From Fasciolopsis buskii (lineage: Eukaryota > Platyhelminthes > Trematoda > Plagiorchiida > Fasciolidae): a stretch of DNA of 64,000 bases. The notes below the pieces were generated by a model. It was not told the DNA's origin. It was given only the letters and a program-made list of their open reading frames with translations, and did not search any database. Location of the stretch: assembly GCA_008360955.1 (NCBI GenBank), contig LUCM01002320.1:57499-121498 (forward strand). Reading direction: 5' to 3'. Of this stretch, positions 13,012 through 24,000 are shown piece by piece (within the stretch, counting starts at the first letter, position 1; each line of letters begins with the position of its first letter). Both the position numbers and the translations under genes were made by a program.

Positions 13012-13020
13012 GCAAATGAG
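13012..13020. repeat. Left 9-bp target-site duplication of the MULE
   Basis: GCAAATGAG immediately precedes the left inverted terminus and recurs exactly at 17283-17291 right after the right terminus. MULE transposons characteristically make 8-11 bp target duplications, usually 9. Confidence 0.85.
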
Positions 13021-13040
13021 GTTAGTGACTAAACGTCCAC
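13021..13040 (+). repeat. MULE left terminal inverted repeat
   Basis: GTTAGTGACTAAACGTCCAC. The segment ACTAAACGTCCAC is the perfect inverse of GTGGACGTTTAGT near the right end. The outer few bases match imperfectly. If the shared G at 13020 is counted, the element starts GGT and ends ACC, and the duplication is 8 bp. Confidence 0.8.
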
Positions 13041-13218
13041 GTTGAAAAGTCGGTCCTGTGAAGCTAAAACAGAATAGTTATGGAAATGGTCTGAATATAT
13101 TATTGGGCATTTTTCGGAAATTAAGAAAATGTTATTCTGGATGAGGTGATCATTGTTTAAACGGGCAATTAGGGGTATAAAAGTTGGTGAAACCGGAAAT
13201 TGCGTCACTTGCGCTCAT

Positions 13219-15710
13219 ATGGCTGTCATGGCTGTCCGTGCACACGCTACTGCAACCCACGTTGATGATTCTGAGTTATTTAGACGTTACGTTCGAAGTT
13301 TTTATTTTAGTTTTTCTGATTTTGAATCTGATTTTAGGCTTTTTCAGCATAAGACGCTAACGTCGTTTTATAAATATCACAGTGTCAGCTCCGGAAATTG
13401 GCTCCGAGAGCATCCGCGGTCTCTACCCTCCTCTTTTCCTTACTACAGGATCAAGTATTGCTGCGTCCACAATCGTCGCAGAAGTCAAGGTGGTCGTCGG
13501 TATGTGTTATTTTTTCAAGTAATATTTATTTGCAGGTTTCCAAATATTGCCTGCCCGGCATTCGTCATGTTGCGTGCAGTTAGCAAGCAGTATAAGGTGG
13601 TGGGAAGTTGTCTGCAACACAATCATTCCTTCCATCGTTCTCATGTCCATTATTACGCGCGCAATCGTAAATTAGCCGCCGAGCAGGAGGCGCACGTAAT
13701 TAGCCTAATGGAAATTTTTGGAAATTCCAGAGAGGTTTGTCTATATGCGCGGGAAAAGTTCAACCGTCTAGTTACAGTTCGGGATGTTGATAATCTTAGG
13801 CGTAAATTCCGGTTAATGGATGACCGGAACGACGTCGTTCGCGTAAAAGACTTATTGCGCGGACAAGGTAGTCTCAGGTTACTGAAACGGGAGGATGTAG
13901 TTAGGTTTGCGTTCTTCGTGCCTGATAGTGTCAGCCACTTAGCTGAACGGTACTGCGAGGTTATGTTAGCAGACGCAACCCACCAGCTTAACTGCGGTGG
14001 GTACGTGCTGTGGCATGCTATGATAGTAGATGATAGTGGGTTAGGAAGGTCATTGTTTTATGCTCTGCTCCCTAACGAAAGCGGAGCAAGCTACCGCAGG
14101 GCGATTATTGCTATGAAGGATATGTTGCCTGCGACGGGAAAGGTTAGGACGATAATCGTTGACCGCAGCTTGGCGCAGTTGAACGCGTTTCAAGCTGCAT
14201 ACCCAGAAGCCTGTGTAATATTTTGTAGGTTTCATGTCCTCATGGACATGCGTCGCCGCTGCGGTAGCCTTCCGGTAAGCGTCGAAGGGGACAGAAAGCG
14301 CATTCATCAGTGGATGCGCAATTTAGTGTTTGCATCTAACAAGGTCGACTTTGACAAATTTAAGGCTGCAATAGGAGTTCGGTGTCCGTCGGCGCTCACG
14401 TACCTTCAACGTGCGTGGCTGCCGTATGAGTCTATGTGGGCACAGTACAGTGTAAAGTGGGCGCTAAACTTTGGTATTTTTACCACTAATAGGGTTGAGG
14501 TAGAAAATAGGCATTTAAAGCGTGGTCTGTCAATGAGATCCACGCTTTTTGATGTATTCACGAGAATACTACGGCGCACGGAAGAGTTAGACGAGGCTAG
14601 GCGTCGCCGCGTCACTAGGGAATTTTTGGGCATCTACGTCCCACCCACAGGCCTGGAGGTGTATGGTGCCCTGCTATGCAGAATTAGTCAGTTCGCAAGA
14701 AATGCACTCCAGGCCCACCTGGAGGCGCATAAGTTAGTTTACCTTCAGAAGGTAGGCCGGTCTTGGGAGGTAGGGTGTTCCAGATCTTGCGGTGCACGTG
14801 TATTGATGGGCGTTCAGCCGTCATGCACGTGCACCTTCTGGAACCAGTGGTTGTTACCATGCAGCCACATATTGCGTGTCAGCTGCTTCCTTAGGTATGA
14901 CGCAGCCAGACTTCCAGTAGGCCGATGGGGGTATGAATGCGACGGTTACAAACGCCAGCCGCCCTCACCCCAGAAGGACTGCGTCGTCGAAGAGGACAAT
15001 TTAACTTTCAAAAAAGAAGATAAGATGTCCCTCTTTGGGGACGCTTGTCACGACCTTTACGTGTCTTCTTTGACAGTAAGCGAGACCACATCAGGGCGTC
15101 TATTAAAGCAAATACGATATATGGCTCAGTTGGTAGCGGAAGGTAAGGAATTCACCGTGGTGCCAACGGAGGACCACGCTGGAGTTAGGAAACCTGTCGC
15201 TAATGCCATCTGCAGTGCTGGGACACGGGGAATTCGGAAGACGGTTGAACGGATTCCCGCTACGTCGTCATCCGTTAGGTTGCCTGCGTCTTCAAAACGT
15301 AAGGCTTCCCTTGCGCCTCGGGACACTGACGACGTTGAGATACAAATCGTTGGTGATCCCTTACAATTAGTTAACTTTAGGAAGCACGCTGTCATGACTT
15401 CTGCGGGCTACAGAATACAAAAGCTGAAGAAACGCAAGCATTCGCAGCCGCCACCGTCACCAATCACGCAGGACCTATGTGGCGTCTGCAGACTGGAGCA
15501 GCCCGTGGTGGATTTGGACGACACAACCGAATGGGTGCAATGCGACGTATGCCAACGTTGGATTCACTCGCATTGCGCCAACTACCTGGGCCAAGAAGTC
15601 TACATCTGTGTGCATTGTCTATCAGCACAAGGTAAGCGTTATTAATACTAATACTCACCATTTCCATTGCAGATAGACCTAATGAGCCCAAGAAGACGTC
15701 GGACGGATGA
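13219..15710 (+). CDS. MULE transposase with DDE core, SWIM finger and C-terminal PHD finger
   Basis: Transposase of the Mutator-like superfamily, expected to cut and integrate the element through an RNase H-fold DDE nuclease. I take the ATG at 13219 (MAVMAVRAHATATH); the frame is open further upstream to 13153 without ATG. Two mini-introns are likely, 13500-13535 and 15632-15672, giving about 804 residues. Domains: a CC..C..H-x-H zinc-binding N-terminus of FLYWCH/WRKY-GCM1 type (C81, C82 and the cysteine codon at 13552, then histidines at 13618 and 13624); DDE residues D240 (ADATHQLN), D303 (IIVDRSLAQLNAF) followed by CRFH, and E415 (TNRVEVENRHLK); SWIM CxC-x(9)-CxH at 524-538; a basic low-complexity linker at about 640-735; and a C4HC3 PHD finger at 742-788 (EWVQCDVCQRWIHSHC). 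All key residues are present. A domesticated host gene is the alternative, but TIRs and target duplications favour an intact transposon. Confidence 0.88.
13500..13535 (+). other. Probable 36-bp in-frame mini-intron in the transposase gene
   Basis: Begins GTATGTGTTA and ends TTTATTTGCAG. Its 36 bases hold no stop in the transposase frame, so both forms can be translated. Retention inserts the hydrophobic YVLFFQVIFICR inside the zinc-binding N-terminal domain, between the Cys pair and the third ligand. Removal gives GRRFPNIACPAF, the more natural sequence for this fold. Introns near 36 nt are a known size class in tapeworms. Confidence 0.7.
15632..15672 (+). other. Probable 41-bp mini-intron near the transposase 3' end
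   Basis: Donor CAAG/GTAAGC at 15631-15637 and acceptor TTTCCATTGCAG ending at 15672. Without splicing the protein ends GKRY at 15645. Spliced, it ends DRPNEPKKTSDG with stop 15708-15710. Either way the PHD finger is complete. Confidence 0.65.
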
Positions 15711-16309
15711 AGAGGAGGCAAACGAAGGACGACGGATATGCAAGGAACAAGGACCGCGGGAGGGACGGGATTGACGAGAACGCCCCCACGGCCCCTATGG
15801 GGCCACCACTATTTGATTACTGGCACCGATTTCCAAAATCGGTTTTTTCTGTCATGAGTTCATTGTGTGTATTAGGTTGTTGGTACGTGAGTCTTCTTTC
15901 ACGTGCGCAACAAAGGTTGGGGTTTTGGTGCTCATTCGTTTAGGAGTAGTGAAACTAGTCCACTGTACGCATGTAAATGTTAGAAGTGTATGCTTAGGCA
16001 GACAGGTTTGTGTTTGCCTAGAGATGCTTATAGGCGATTAACATGACACGGGGTTGGCAGAGGGGTCGTACGTTTCGCCGTTAGGCATTATATGCATATA
16101 TCGCACGACTAGGTGGCTAACGAGTAAATGCATGTATTTTCAGATAAGGAATTCATTGCTTGCGTTGACGTCAATTACTATACGCAGTTATGCATAAGTA
16201 GTCTTCCCTCGTGGGGCCACAATTGTTTAAGAACATTTATTTAATAGCTTACTTGTGCATGTGGGTGCAACAGCGTATATGATGTACATGTCCGGTGGAA
16301 ACATAAATG

Positions 16310-16560
16310 GTTGTATATATGTTGATTTATGTATATTTACATGTATATATATACATATACATATATATATATGTATATATATATGTATATTTATATATGT
16401 ATATATATATGTCAATATACATATATATATAAAAATATGTATATATATGTTTACGTATATATGTATATATATATATGTATATTTACATATATATATATAT
16501 ACATATATATATACATATATATACATATATATCTACATATGTATATATACATAGAAGTAT
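16310..16560. repeat. TA/ATGT-rich simple-sequence tract
   Basis: About 250 bp of interleaved TATATA, ATGTAT and ACATAT units inside the 3' non-coding part of the MULE. The long reading frames on both strands through it ([12 protein letters not shown]) are artefacts of the repeat. Confidence 0.9.
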
Positions 16561-17159
16561 GTGTCTACTATAAACGCGTATACGGATTTCTTAAGTTCCG
16601 CCATTTTAATGTCCACATTTTATATCTAAAGGTGCACATTTATTTCTTCACATTTTTTCGCATTTACATGTATATATATATATGTTACATATATGTACAA
16701 GTAAATATACACATTTTCGGCCACTTTATATCGATTTCAGTCATACCTAAACGCATTAAATTGACAAACACAATCCATGTGACGATTAAGCAGTCAAAAG
16801 TGCATACAAATATTATATCACCCCGGTGCATACATTTGTTCACATGTAAAAATACATATTTATACATATACATATGTATATGTAAATTATATTTACATAG
16901 ACATTCTCGCTATTTTGGGGCAGACAGATATTTATATAACTTTTCAATTTCCAAGCCATCAACGAAAATACGCCATAAAAAAAGGTCATTTTCACTACCA
17001 CAGACATTACTTTTTACGGGTTTGCCATGCTAAATGGACATTTCGTATTTTTCTGTACAAAATAACATCAATATTATCGTCCTAGCTTCGCTGCTTCTGA
17101 TTGATCACTTTTTCACCATGTTGAAAAATTATATCAGCTGACATTTAACAGCAACCATT

Positions 17160-17282
17160 ACCAGTTATCGCGGGGTGGACAGTTACAACTATCAGTTATC
17201 GAGGGTGGACGAGTTGCGTCAAACTGTTTGAACGCCCGCAAAAACATGGCCGTTTCGCGGGGGTGGACGTTTAGTAAATACC
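17160..17282 (-). repeat. MULE right end: inverted terminus plus subterminal GTCCACC repeats
   Basis: Read inward on the minus strand: GGTATTTACTAAACGTCCAC, then CCCCGCGAAACGG; further in GTCCACCCTCGATAACTG; then GTCCACCCCGCGATAACTGG. Three GTCCACCC-type units with a following CGATAAC/CGAAAC motif lie within about 110 bp. Only one GTCCAC is present at the left end, so the two ends are asymmetric. Arrays of this kind are often transposase-binding sites; that role is inferred here. Confidence 0.65.
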
Positions 17283-17291
17283 GCAAATGAG
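17283..17291. repeat. Right 9-bp target-site duplication of the MULE
   Basis: GCAAATGAG, identical to 13012-13020, directly after the right terminus ending AAATACC. Confidence 0.85.
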
Positions 17292-17399
17292 CAACCAAAA
17301 TCAAACCGTATTCAAAAATACCGCCACTTCAGTTTCCACAGGAGAAAAGTATTTGCGACGGTAAGACGCGCATCCGGATTGGTTTACATCCGTCAGCTC

Positions 17400-18120
17400 T
17401 GTGCCCATTGGGAGCCTTGCCTGTGGATTCGACGAGCGTCAATTGGCCTAACAGCGTCTTTTACATGTTCGGATCTGTGCCACAAGCTAACTGTTGGTCA
17501 CCGATCCATGTCCTTGCACTGCGGTATCTGCGACAAATGGTATCACTTTGCTTCCCACAAGTGAAACTAGAGTCAGTTAACTTAGCCAATTCCACAGAAA
17601 GTACGAATATGAGGTTGCAATGTGACGGCTGTTTGCCGCACTTCTGTCCCCTCCACGGTGTGCTCCTTATCAGGGTATCCTATGCATTGTCAAAATTTGG
17701 TCCCGGTAGCCTTCAGCGCACCAAGTGGCCACGTCTTTGTTACGCGTTCAACATCCGAGAATGAGCTGGCCGCAGCCGCCGATGGACCGTGGGAATTACG
17801 ATGAAGGTGGTATATTTCTAAGAGCCAGCTGACATTTGCCAGCCATAACGACGTCGACGGCAATGAAAAGGAACCAGCCGATCAAAAAAACTGACGCTGA
17901 TGTCACTTCAGCGGAGCTCTCGGCAAGTCCACTGCGTTCAAGGTCCTTTCTCTTTACCGCAGCGTCACTCGAAAACAAAAACGCCACTCTCTATAACATA
18001 AATGAGACGGCGGAAACTTCCGAGGACTCACGTCGCCGTCAGGCTGGGAAGTTGCACCAAGGAAGCTGCTCCAAATGTGTTAATCTAAACAGCCTGATCC
18101 CTTCCGTCAGGAAGCAGTGA
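17400..18120 (+). pseudogene. Decayed retroelement ORF1 with PHD-like Cys/His cluster
   Basis: Just outside the MULE, 17440-17563 translates to a Cys/His-rich stretch (TCSDLCHKLTVGHRSMSLHC, then GICDKWYHFASH) resembling half of a PHD finger. After frame breaks, 17836-18120 encodes SPLRSRSFLFTAASLENKNA and a Cys-containing tail. PHD-like ORF1 proteins followed by an LRSRSLLFT-type motif occur in flatworm non-LTR elements, as I recall them. No ORF2 follows directly. The assignment is tentative. It is not in frame with, or part of, the MULE gene. Confidence 0.4.
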
Positions 18121-20849
18121 ATTCCGATACTAACTGTAGTGAATGGAACCCAGCCGGTGGCCCAGGCTCCCAGAAAATGATGTAGCCCTGCAGAACAGCA
18201 TCTCTAAACATTTGTGATGCACGAAGGATAAATGGCTGAAGGAACCCTCATGAGACACATTTTATGCCTGGCAAAATGGAGAACACTGGAGCCAGGATTC
18301 GCGGACGAGCCAGACAATATTTCCGAGATCGGACAGAACGAAAGCAGAACCAATGTTGCTGACAGAGCCAAAATGAAACAGACCGTAGTGATTTGAATGA
18401 ACGTCATCAGAAAGACAAAACGTATCTGTTCATCTGAGACTTCTCTGTCCACATGTGGTGACTTACCATTCGGGGTGGCTCTCGATGTCCGTCCCACTAA
18501 ACTGCTAAATATGAACCCTAGTGTGAAACGCACACTGGTGTCCACGTTCTGCTGGCAGCATTAGCGCGGTGGTGTAGTTTGCATGGCCAAGCATTGCGGT
18601 TACTTGAAAATGCAACGTGCCAAAACCCGGGAAGTCCGACCCTGAGTATTGACTATCCCTGGGTTTGATAGGATTCCTTGCCAGTTTCCCTTAGGTCATC
18701 TTGAATACTTCTGCAAGTGAAGTATTATTAACTCTCAAGTCTTCCCGCATATCAGCGGTGTGTATTGGATGAGATACAATTCGTTTTGCCATCTTCCTTT
18801 TCTCCTTCCTTTACCATCCTTTCGCTTTTCTTAAATTTAATTATATTTAGCTGACACGAAATCCGTGTACCTATGAGGCCTTCCACTTTACATTGTTGCT
18901 TGGACTCCCCAAGCAGCTTTCTACTAGCAGATTTGACGAAAAATTGATTGCAGACATACTACGAAGACATCGGCCGGCTATCGAGTCATAAGCCTACCAT
19001 CAGAACTTGGACCTATGAAATGCTACGATTCTTGAAGCAAACTAATCGGTATGCCGCAGCTGCAAAGAAAACCATGGGGAGTAATTTTTAGTTTGAATTC
19101 AGCGCCTACATAAGGGAATCAAGAGCTCTTCGTTCTTCTGTGTAAGAAGTACGCTGACCAACACTTGGAAAACAGCAATCAGACTTTGTCCATACACTTA
19201 CACAGAGAAGGTGCAACGGATAGTCAAAAAGCCGACCGGAGGTCATATACAGACGACTTCTAGCGGCACTTATCTTTCGGGTAAAATCGATTGTTATTGA
19301 AACTCAATTTCTCGAAAATCTAGTATGAAGCTTGATATCATTTCTGTGAAATTTGTTTGTTTACGTTTGTTTTTTGCATACGAGACCGGCACGTTTCCGC
19401 TCGTGCTGCACTTTTCGAAAACCCTTGCCTTATAATAGTATCCACTCTGAACCGCTCTGCCGTGATTTGAAGTCGCATCGGTTCCAAGTCGGCACCGCGA
19501 TGTATACAAAACAGTCCTCCCATCCGATTGTCGGCCTACGTTTTCCCTATTGTTTTGAATGAAGGGCTTAGTCACTGGCGATCTGAAAAACAACAAAGTG
19601 GCTTGGGCTTGTTCTCAATGAAGAGCCGAATGGTCTGAATCGATTTGATTGGGCCGTTCAAAATGTTTAATTTTCCATGTGGGAGACGGCCGGAGATCCT
19701 TCAGCATGAAGTCACTATCTACGCGGGAAATAGAAAAACGGGTAAACCGCTGCTTTCGGCAGAGAGCCAGGGCGCATTTCATTCAGAAACATTGCAATGT
19801 ATGGGTTGAATGAGTTGCCAGACGGGGCGGTTGAGAGATGTGAGACCAGTTGTCTTGGCGCGGATCTTGTATTACTCTTGCATGCAATTAGACTTTTCGA
19901 CCACTTGTGCGTCATCCTTACCCAACTGTGTCCGATAACCATACTAACAACCGAGATATTTGACCGGTACAACGAAAAGACAGTTGAAAGCTATAGGAGG
20001 TTGAGTATATTTTAACGGCAGCGTGCGAACGGAGCGAACAACGAGCAAATAGCGGCCACACAGGGTGGTCAGTATTCGGTTGAACAAGCAGTCCGGAGGA
20101 CCAAATTCATGTTCCGCTTCAAACATACTGCCAAGAGCTTTTAGATACGTCTTTACGATAGAGAGGCGTACACTAATTTTGACAGGGCGAGGCCTTTTTA
20201 GCTCACACAGGGTAGTCACACTCTCACCGCGGGTGAGATGAGTTGCTGTTTCTCTGTCACTCCTTTCCAGTGGAATAGAGATCGCTAGAACACCAACGCC
20301 AAGGGGGAGAAGATAATACTCGAAGATGTGCAATCTGAATTTCTTGGATACCATTGGCGGAAATCTGGAAGTTCGGTTGGCCCTTTAATTTATTCCGTCC
20401 TGTGCCAACCGAACTTAACGTAGTGTACCTGGAGTCTGCTGGATGGCCACTTGTCTATCACATTTCCAGGGGATCGACCAAACTCTGGAATTCGCCGCCG
20501 ATAGCTGTGGCAGAAGAGTAGGACCACCACAAGTTCAAGTCAGCACTAGACGACTACTCGCCAGTAAGGTGGCGCGATTCCGTCCGACGATCATCTGAAG
20601 AGACTGTGGGTGATGAAGCTCACACGGGTGGAATCCCTCTGCTTTCAATCGCTGAAATGAAGCGGGTTTCCACCCACCTGTTGTCGAAGCATCGTCTGAT
20701 CCTAGGAGATTTCGGTGCGAGAATCTGGACCATACTGTAATCTAGCTGGAACTGTAACTGTAACTGGAATGAGCTATGCTGACCTTGGGTTCAAGCGGTG
20801 TTTCTTCCAGTCCGCATTGTTGTTCTGCTGCGTGCGGTCACTCGCTGGG
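18121..20849. other. Region upstream of the perilipin-like gene, nothing recognised
   Basis: No exon or element I can name. The opposing frames 18204-18545 (-) and 19944-20354 (-) show no motif. Promoter and 5' UTR of the gene starting at 20850 should lie in the last part, but I see no reliable TATA box or initiator. A TAACTG triplication occurs at about 20745-20770. Confidence 0.4.
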
Positions 20850-21024
20850 ATGGCTGAGTTCGTGAGTCGCGTGTCAAACTACCCGGTGGTTAACGAGTCT
20901 TGTAAGGTTGCCGGAGTCGCGTATCAGTGGTTTAAAGGAAAGGACTCCGTGAACCATTTGGTGACAAGATTGGAGGACATAGCAAGCACGCTAGCGTTGA
21001 TGGTTAAACCGGTGACTGAGACCG
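20850..21024 (+). CDS. Perilipin-like gene exon 1 (start of PAT domain)
   Basis: ATG at 20850 begins MAEFVSRVSNYPVVNESC. The exon ends at ACCG/GTGAGT (donor 21025), leaving one base of a split codon. The frame is open upstream to 20715, but that part (CRSLAG-type sequence) does not resemble the family. The exon encodes residues 1-58. Confidence 0.65.
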
Positions 21025-24000
21025 GTGAGTTAGAACCTTTTAAACAAGACTGCGTTATACAGCTCTTTCTAACATTTTTTTGTTATGGTAATATCCCAAC
21101 TTTATAGACCATACGGGAATAACCGAGACAGTGCTCGGGTTTAAGGTTTGGCCTAATAATGTATTTCCAGAGATTCCATTCAGGTGAAATGAGGAAAGCT
21201 GGGCGAAGGAAACGTGCCGACACTCGCTTGTAGATAGTTACAGGCAGGGGAAGGGAATTCGGTGTGAGAAATAAAGACTAGAGTTGCCGGTAGACGTATT
21301 CTTGTCGTCTGCTATTTTTCATTCTTTTTATACGGCACCAAACAAGGTGATGAAATAGTGATAATTTCCGGTGAGAGACTGGGACATTGATAAAAATTGC
21401 AGAGGGGTAAGAGTACATCAAAGTTCAGTTGTTGTTCCCTTTTTGGGTGTAAATGAAGAAGGGAGAAAGCAGCACTGCAAAGCCTATGTAATGAAGGATA
21501 GCTATTTGGTGGGGGCTTCCACAGGGCTGGAAGGGATTGAAAGTAAGCCCCATAGGAATTCCTGCCTTGTCCCGTTTTTTATTTCAGTAGTTTTGCCATT
21601 CCAGTTAACTCATTTTTTCTTCCCTGGAATGATCCAAACATCGACCCCTAATCGACCCCAAAGTGGGAAAAGTAAACCCCAAATCATTCCCATATCGGGC
21701 AAAAATGGCACCAAGTCGTTCTCAATGGGGATTAAATCAGTCCCCATATCGTCCTCAAGTTGTTTCAACGAAGGCTAATTTCGTCCCTACTACGAGCGAT
21801 TTGGACTATCTTGTCCACTTCGGAGGCAAGTTCACTACCTGCGGAGCCATATTTTTCCCGCCTAATGATGCAAAAACAATGCTTGAGAAAAGGTTGTAGT
21901 CTTTCTTGGGGTCATTTTTTCATGATCTGATTGAAGACGCTTCCTTTTTATCTTCAGCACTCCTGTGAAGTACACCGACGGATAAAGTGAAACTATTTTT
22001 GTTGATCCTCAAGGATGTTTACTAGTTTTCATTTGCCTTTATGCCTTAAATGGCGAAACAGCGTTTTTTGCAGTTGAGTGCTTAACTCATGAGCATAGTA
22101 AGATGGACGTGCCCCATAGCCACCGGGGCCCACTTCATGAGATGAAGGGGAACCGGCAACCGACCCTCTGGTTTAAAATGGCCGAGCTGGACAATTTCCC
22201 ATCAGATCTGCTATGATATCAGCCGAGCGAGAGCGAATCGTCATCTATTACCAATTTAGTCGGCTGCCCTCAGCTTCTTACCTCTAGATTTTCGTGATAG
22301 CACGCTTGGTCCACTTGACAACCGCCGGTCAGTTTAACTATTTCATCACAAAATAGCATCTTGTAGCATAATGATATTCGGGACATTCCATGTAGTCATG
22401 CTAACTTATATCCCAGCAACAGACAGTTCTAAGTGAGACTGTGTTGTGAACTTTTTGTTTATTCGTTGGTGCGCATTGAAGTCAGCTTTTTAGTCCACTG
22501 TAGAATTGGTTGTCTTCGATGATAGCTAAGCCGCAACGACGGGTTACTCAGGCCACGCTAGTATGCTGGCTCCGTAATCTAAGTAATCCTCACTATCATA
22601 GGGGGTATCAGAAGTTTTACATGGAGAACGCTTCTGTGGATAAGTTGGAATTTTTTATTCAAACATTTCCTTTTAAACCGGCTGTTTTTTGAAGACCATA
22701 AAAGCCTAGGTAATCGTAAACTGTTTCCAAAGTAGTAAAAGATGGTTATTTCGAATCAAATTTTTAAGTTCTCCCTCTAAAATGTTACGGAATACCAAGA
22801 CATTGTCTAGTTTCATGAAGATCTTCATTCCTTGTTCGTAGGCCATAACAACGAGAATATTGCGAAGTTCTTTAGGTTTTTAGGAGTTGTGCTTGGACAT
22901 GAATAAATGGGGGCGTAAACATACTCTCACCACAGCAACGTATTTGGCTTTTTTAAAGACACTAAAAACGTCATTAAGTACCCATCTTTTAAGATATGAC
23001 ATATCTTAAAGAGCCCTAAAACGTTCCGGAAGGTTCCCAACTCTTGTCGAAGCTGTACAGGGACCTTCTGTGGACTCTGCTTGGCCAACAGACGTAATTT
23101 GAGCCACATGTGATACAGTGCGATTTAAGCTATGATTACTTGGTTTTGCTGCCATTCTTAGATCGGTAATGGATTTTGTCCACTGTTCATTGATTAAAGA
23201 CAGTGTCCACCTGTGTAAGCCTTATCGCTTTCGATCTCGTGCGACGTTCTATCCGAAGGAGTCGCGCTATTCCACCCACAAGTAATTATTCATTGCTTAA
23301 TTCAACTTGTGATCGTTATTCTTTTTTGGTACTTGTTGGTAACGAGTTCCGCAACCTGATCGCTCTCCTGGATGGGGGATAGATCAGAGATAATCCACTC
23401 CACTCCAGCTTTTTAAGGGTAAACGCGTGTCCCTGGCCAGTCACTGGAAAACAACCTAGAGCTCCCATCCCATTCCCCGAGAGGCCCTCACGGCGACAGG
23501 CCTCCCGGATCTGCCCGGTAAGCTGTAGCCGATCTTCGTAGCTGGACCTCCGTAGCCCCAAGACAAGGCGGATTGTAGCTCATTGCATCCTCTAACTTTG
23601 TAAATTCCACAACTGTACTTGGGGATCCAGCAGCATCCCCAAACTCGAGTCGTGGGCCCATGTGGCTAGTGTACAGAAACTTGAAATTGCTGTGCGACAA
23701 CCGGCCTCGCGGACGACGAATAGCATAGAAAGCTCCTGGCGGCAGCACAGAGCCTTTCGGTATGGGCGCCGGTCTTAAACGGGGAAAATAACCCTTACCT
23801 ACAAGCTGCGTTCGCCATCGGTTAGCCGAAACAACGGATTTGGAAGGACTAAGTACGCATATGCTGAGAGACGAACTGTGCACGAACACATTTACGATGA
23901 TCCGCTAGTAACTGTTAATCCTCTGATCAACGAATAAAGCATCCCAGCTGCTTGTTGGAAGTCTCCCTGACTACCTGTAGGACTTTTGGATTTTCCGCAT

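Larger units (their letters stand above)
13021..17282 (+). mobile_element. Complete Mutator-like (MULE) DNA transposon, about 4.26 kb
   Basis: The unit is bounded by identical 9-bp direct repeats (GCAAATGAG at 13012-13020 and 17283-17291). Its ends are inverted repeats: GTTAGTGACTAAACGTCCAC at the left and, read inward, GGTATTTACTAAACGTCCAC at the right. The inner 13 bases ACTAAACGTCCAC are identical. It contains one transposase gene (13219-15710) with uninterrupted DDE, SWIM and PHD domains. The rest is about 1.5 kb of non-coding 3' sequence, including a TA/ACATAT-rich tract. Near the right end GTCCACC recurs three times, which may bind transposase. The element lies about 3.6 kb upstream of the perilipin-like gene. 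Integrity of ends and gene suggests recent or still possible activity, but expression is unknown. Confidence 0.85.

Noticed and set aside
15707..15943. Separate second MULE gene of 78 codons
   Set aside because: Its start overlaps the probable spliced C-terminus of the transposase; the sequence has no domain and reads like non-coding DNA.
16227..17033. Long reading frames (99-234 codons) rich in Tyr/Ile on both strands
   Set aside because: They arise from the TATATA/ATGTAT/ACATAT simple repeat; the same pattern reads open on both strands.
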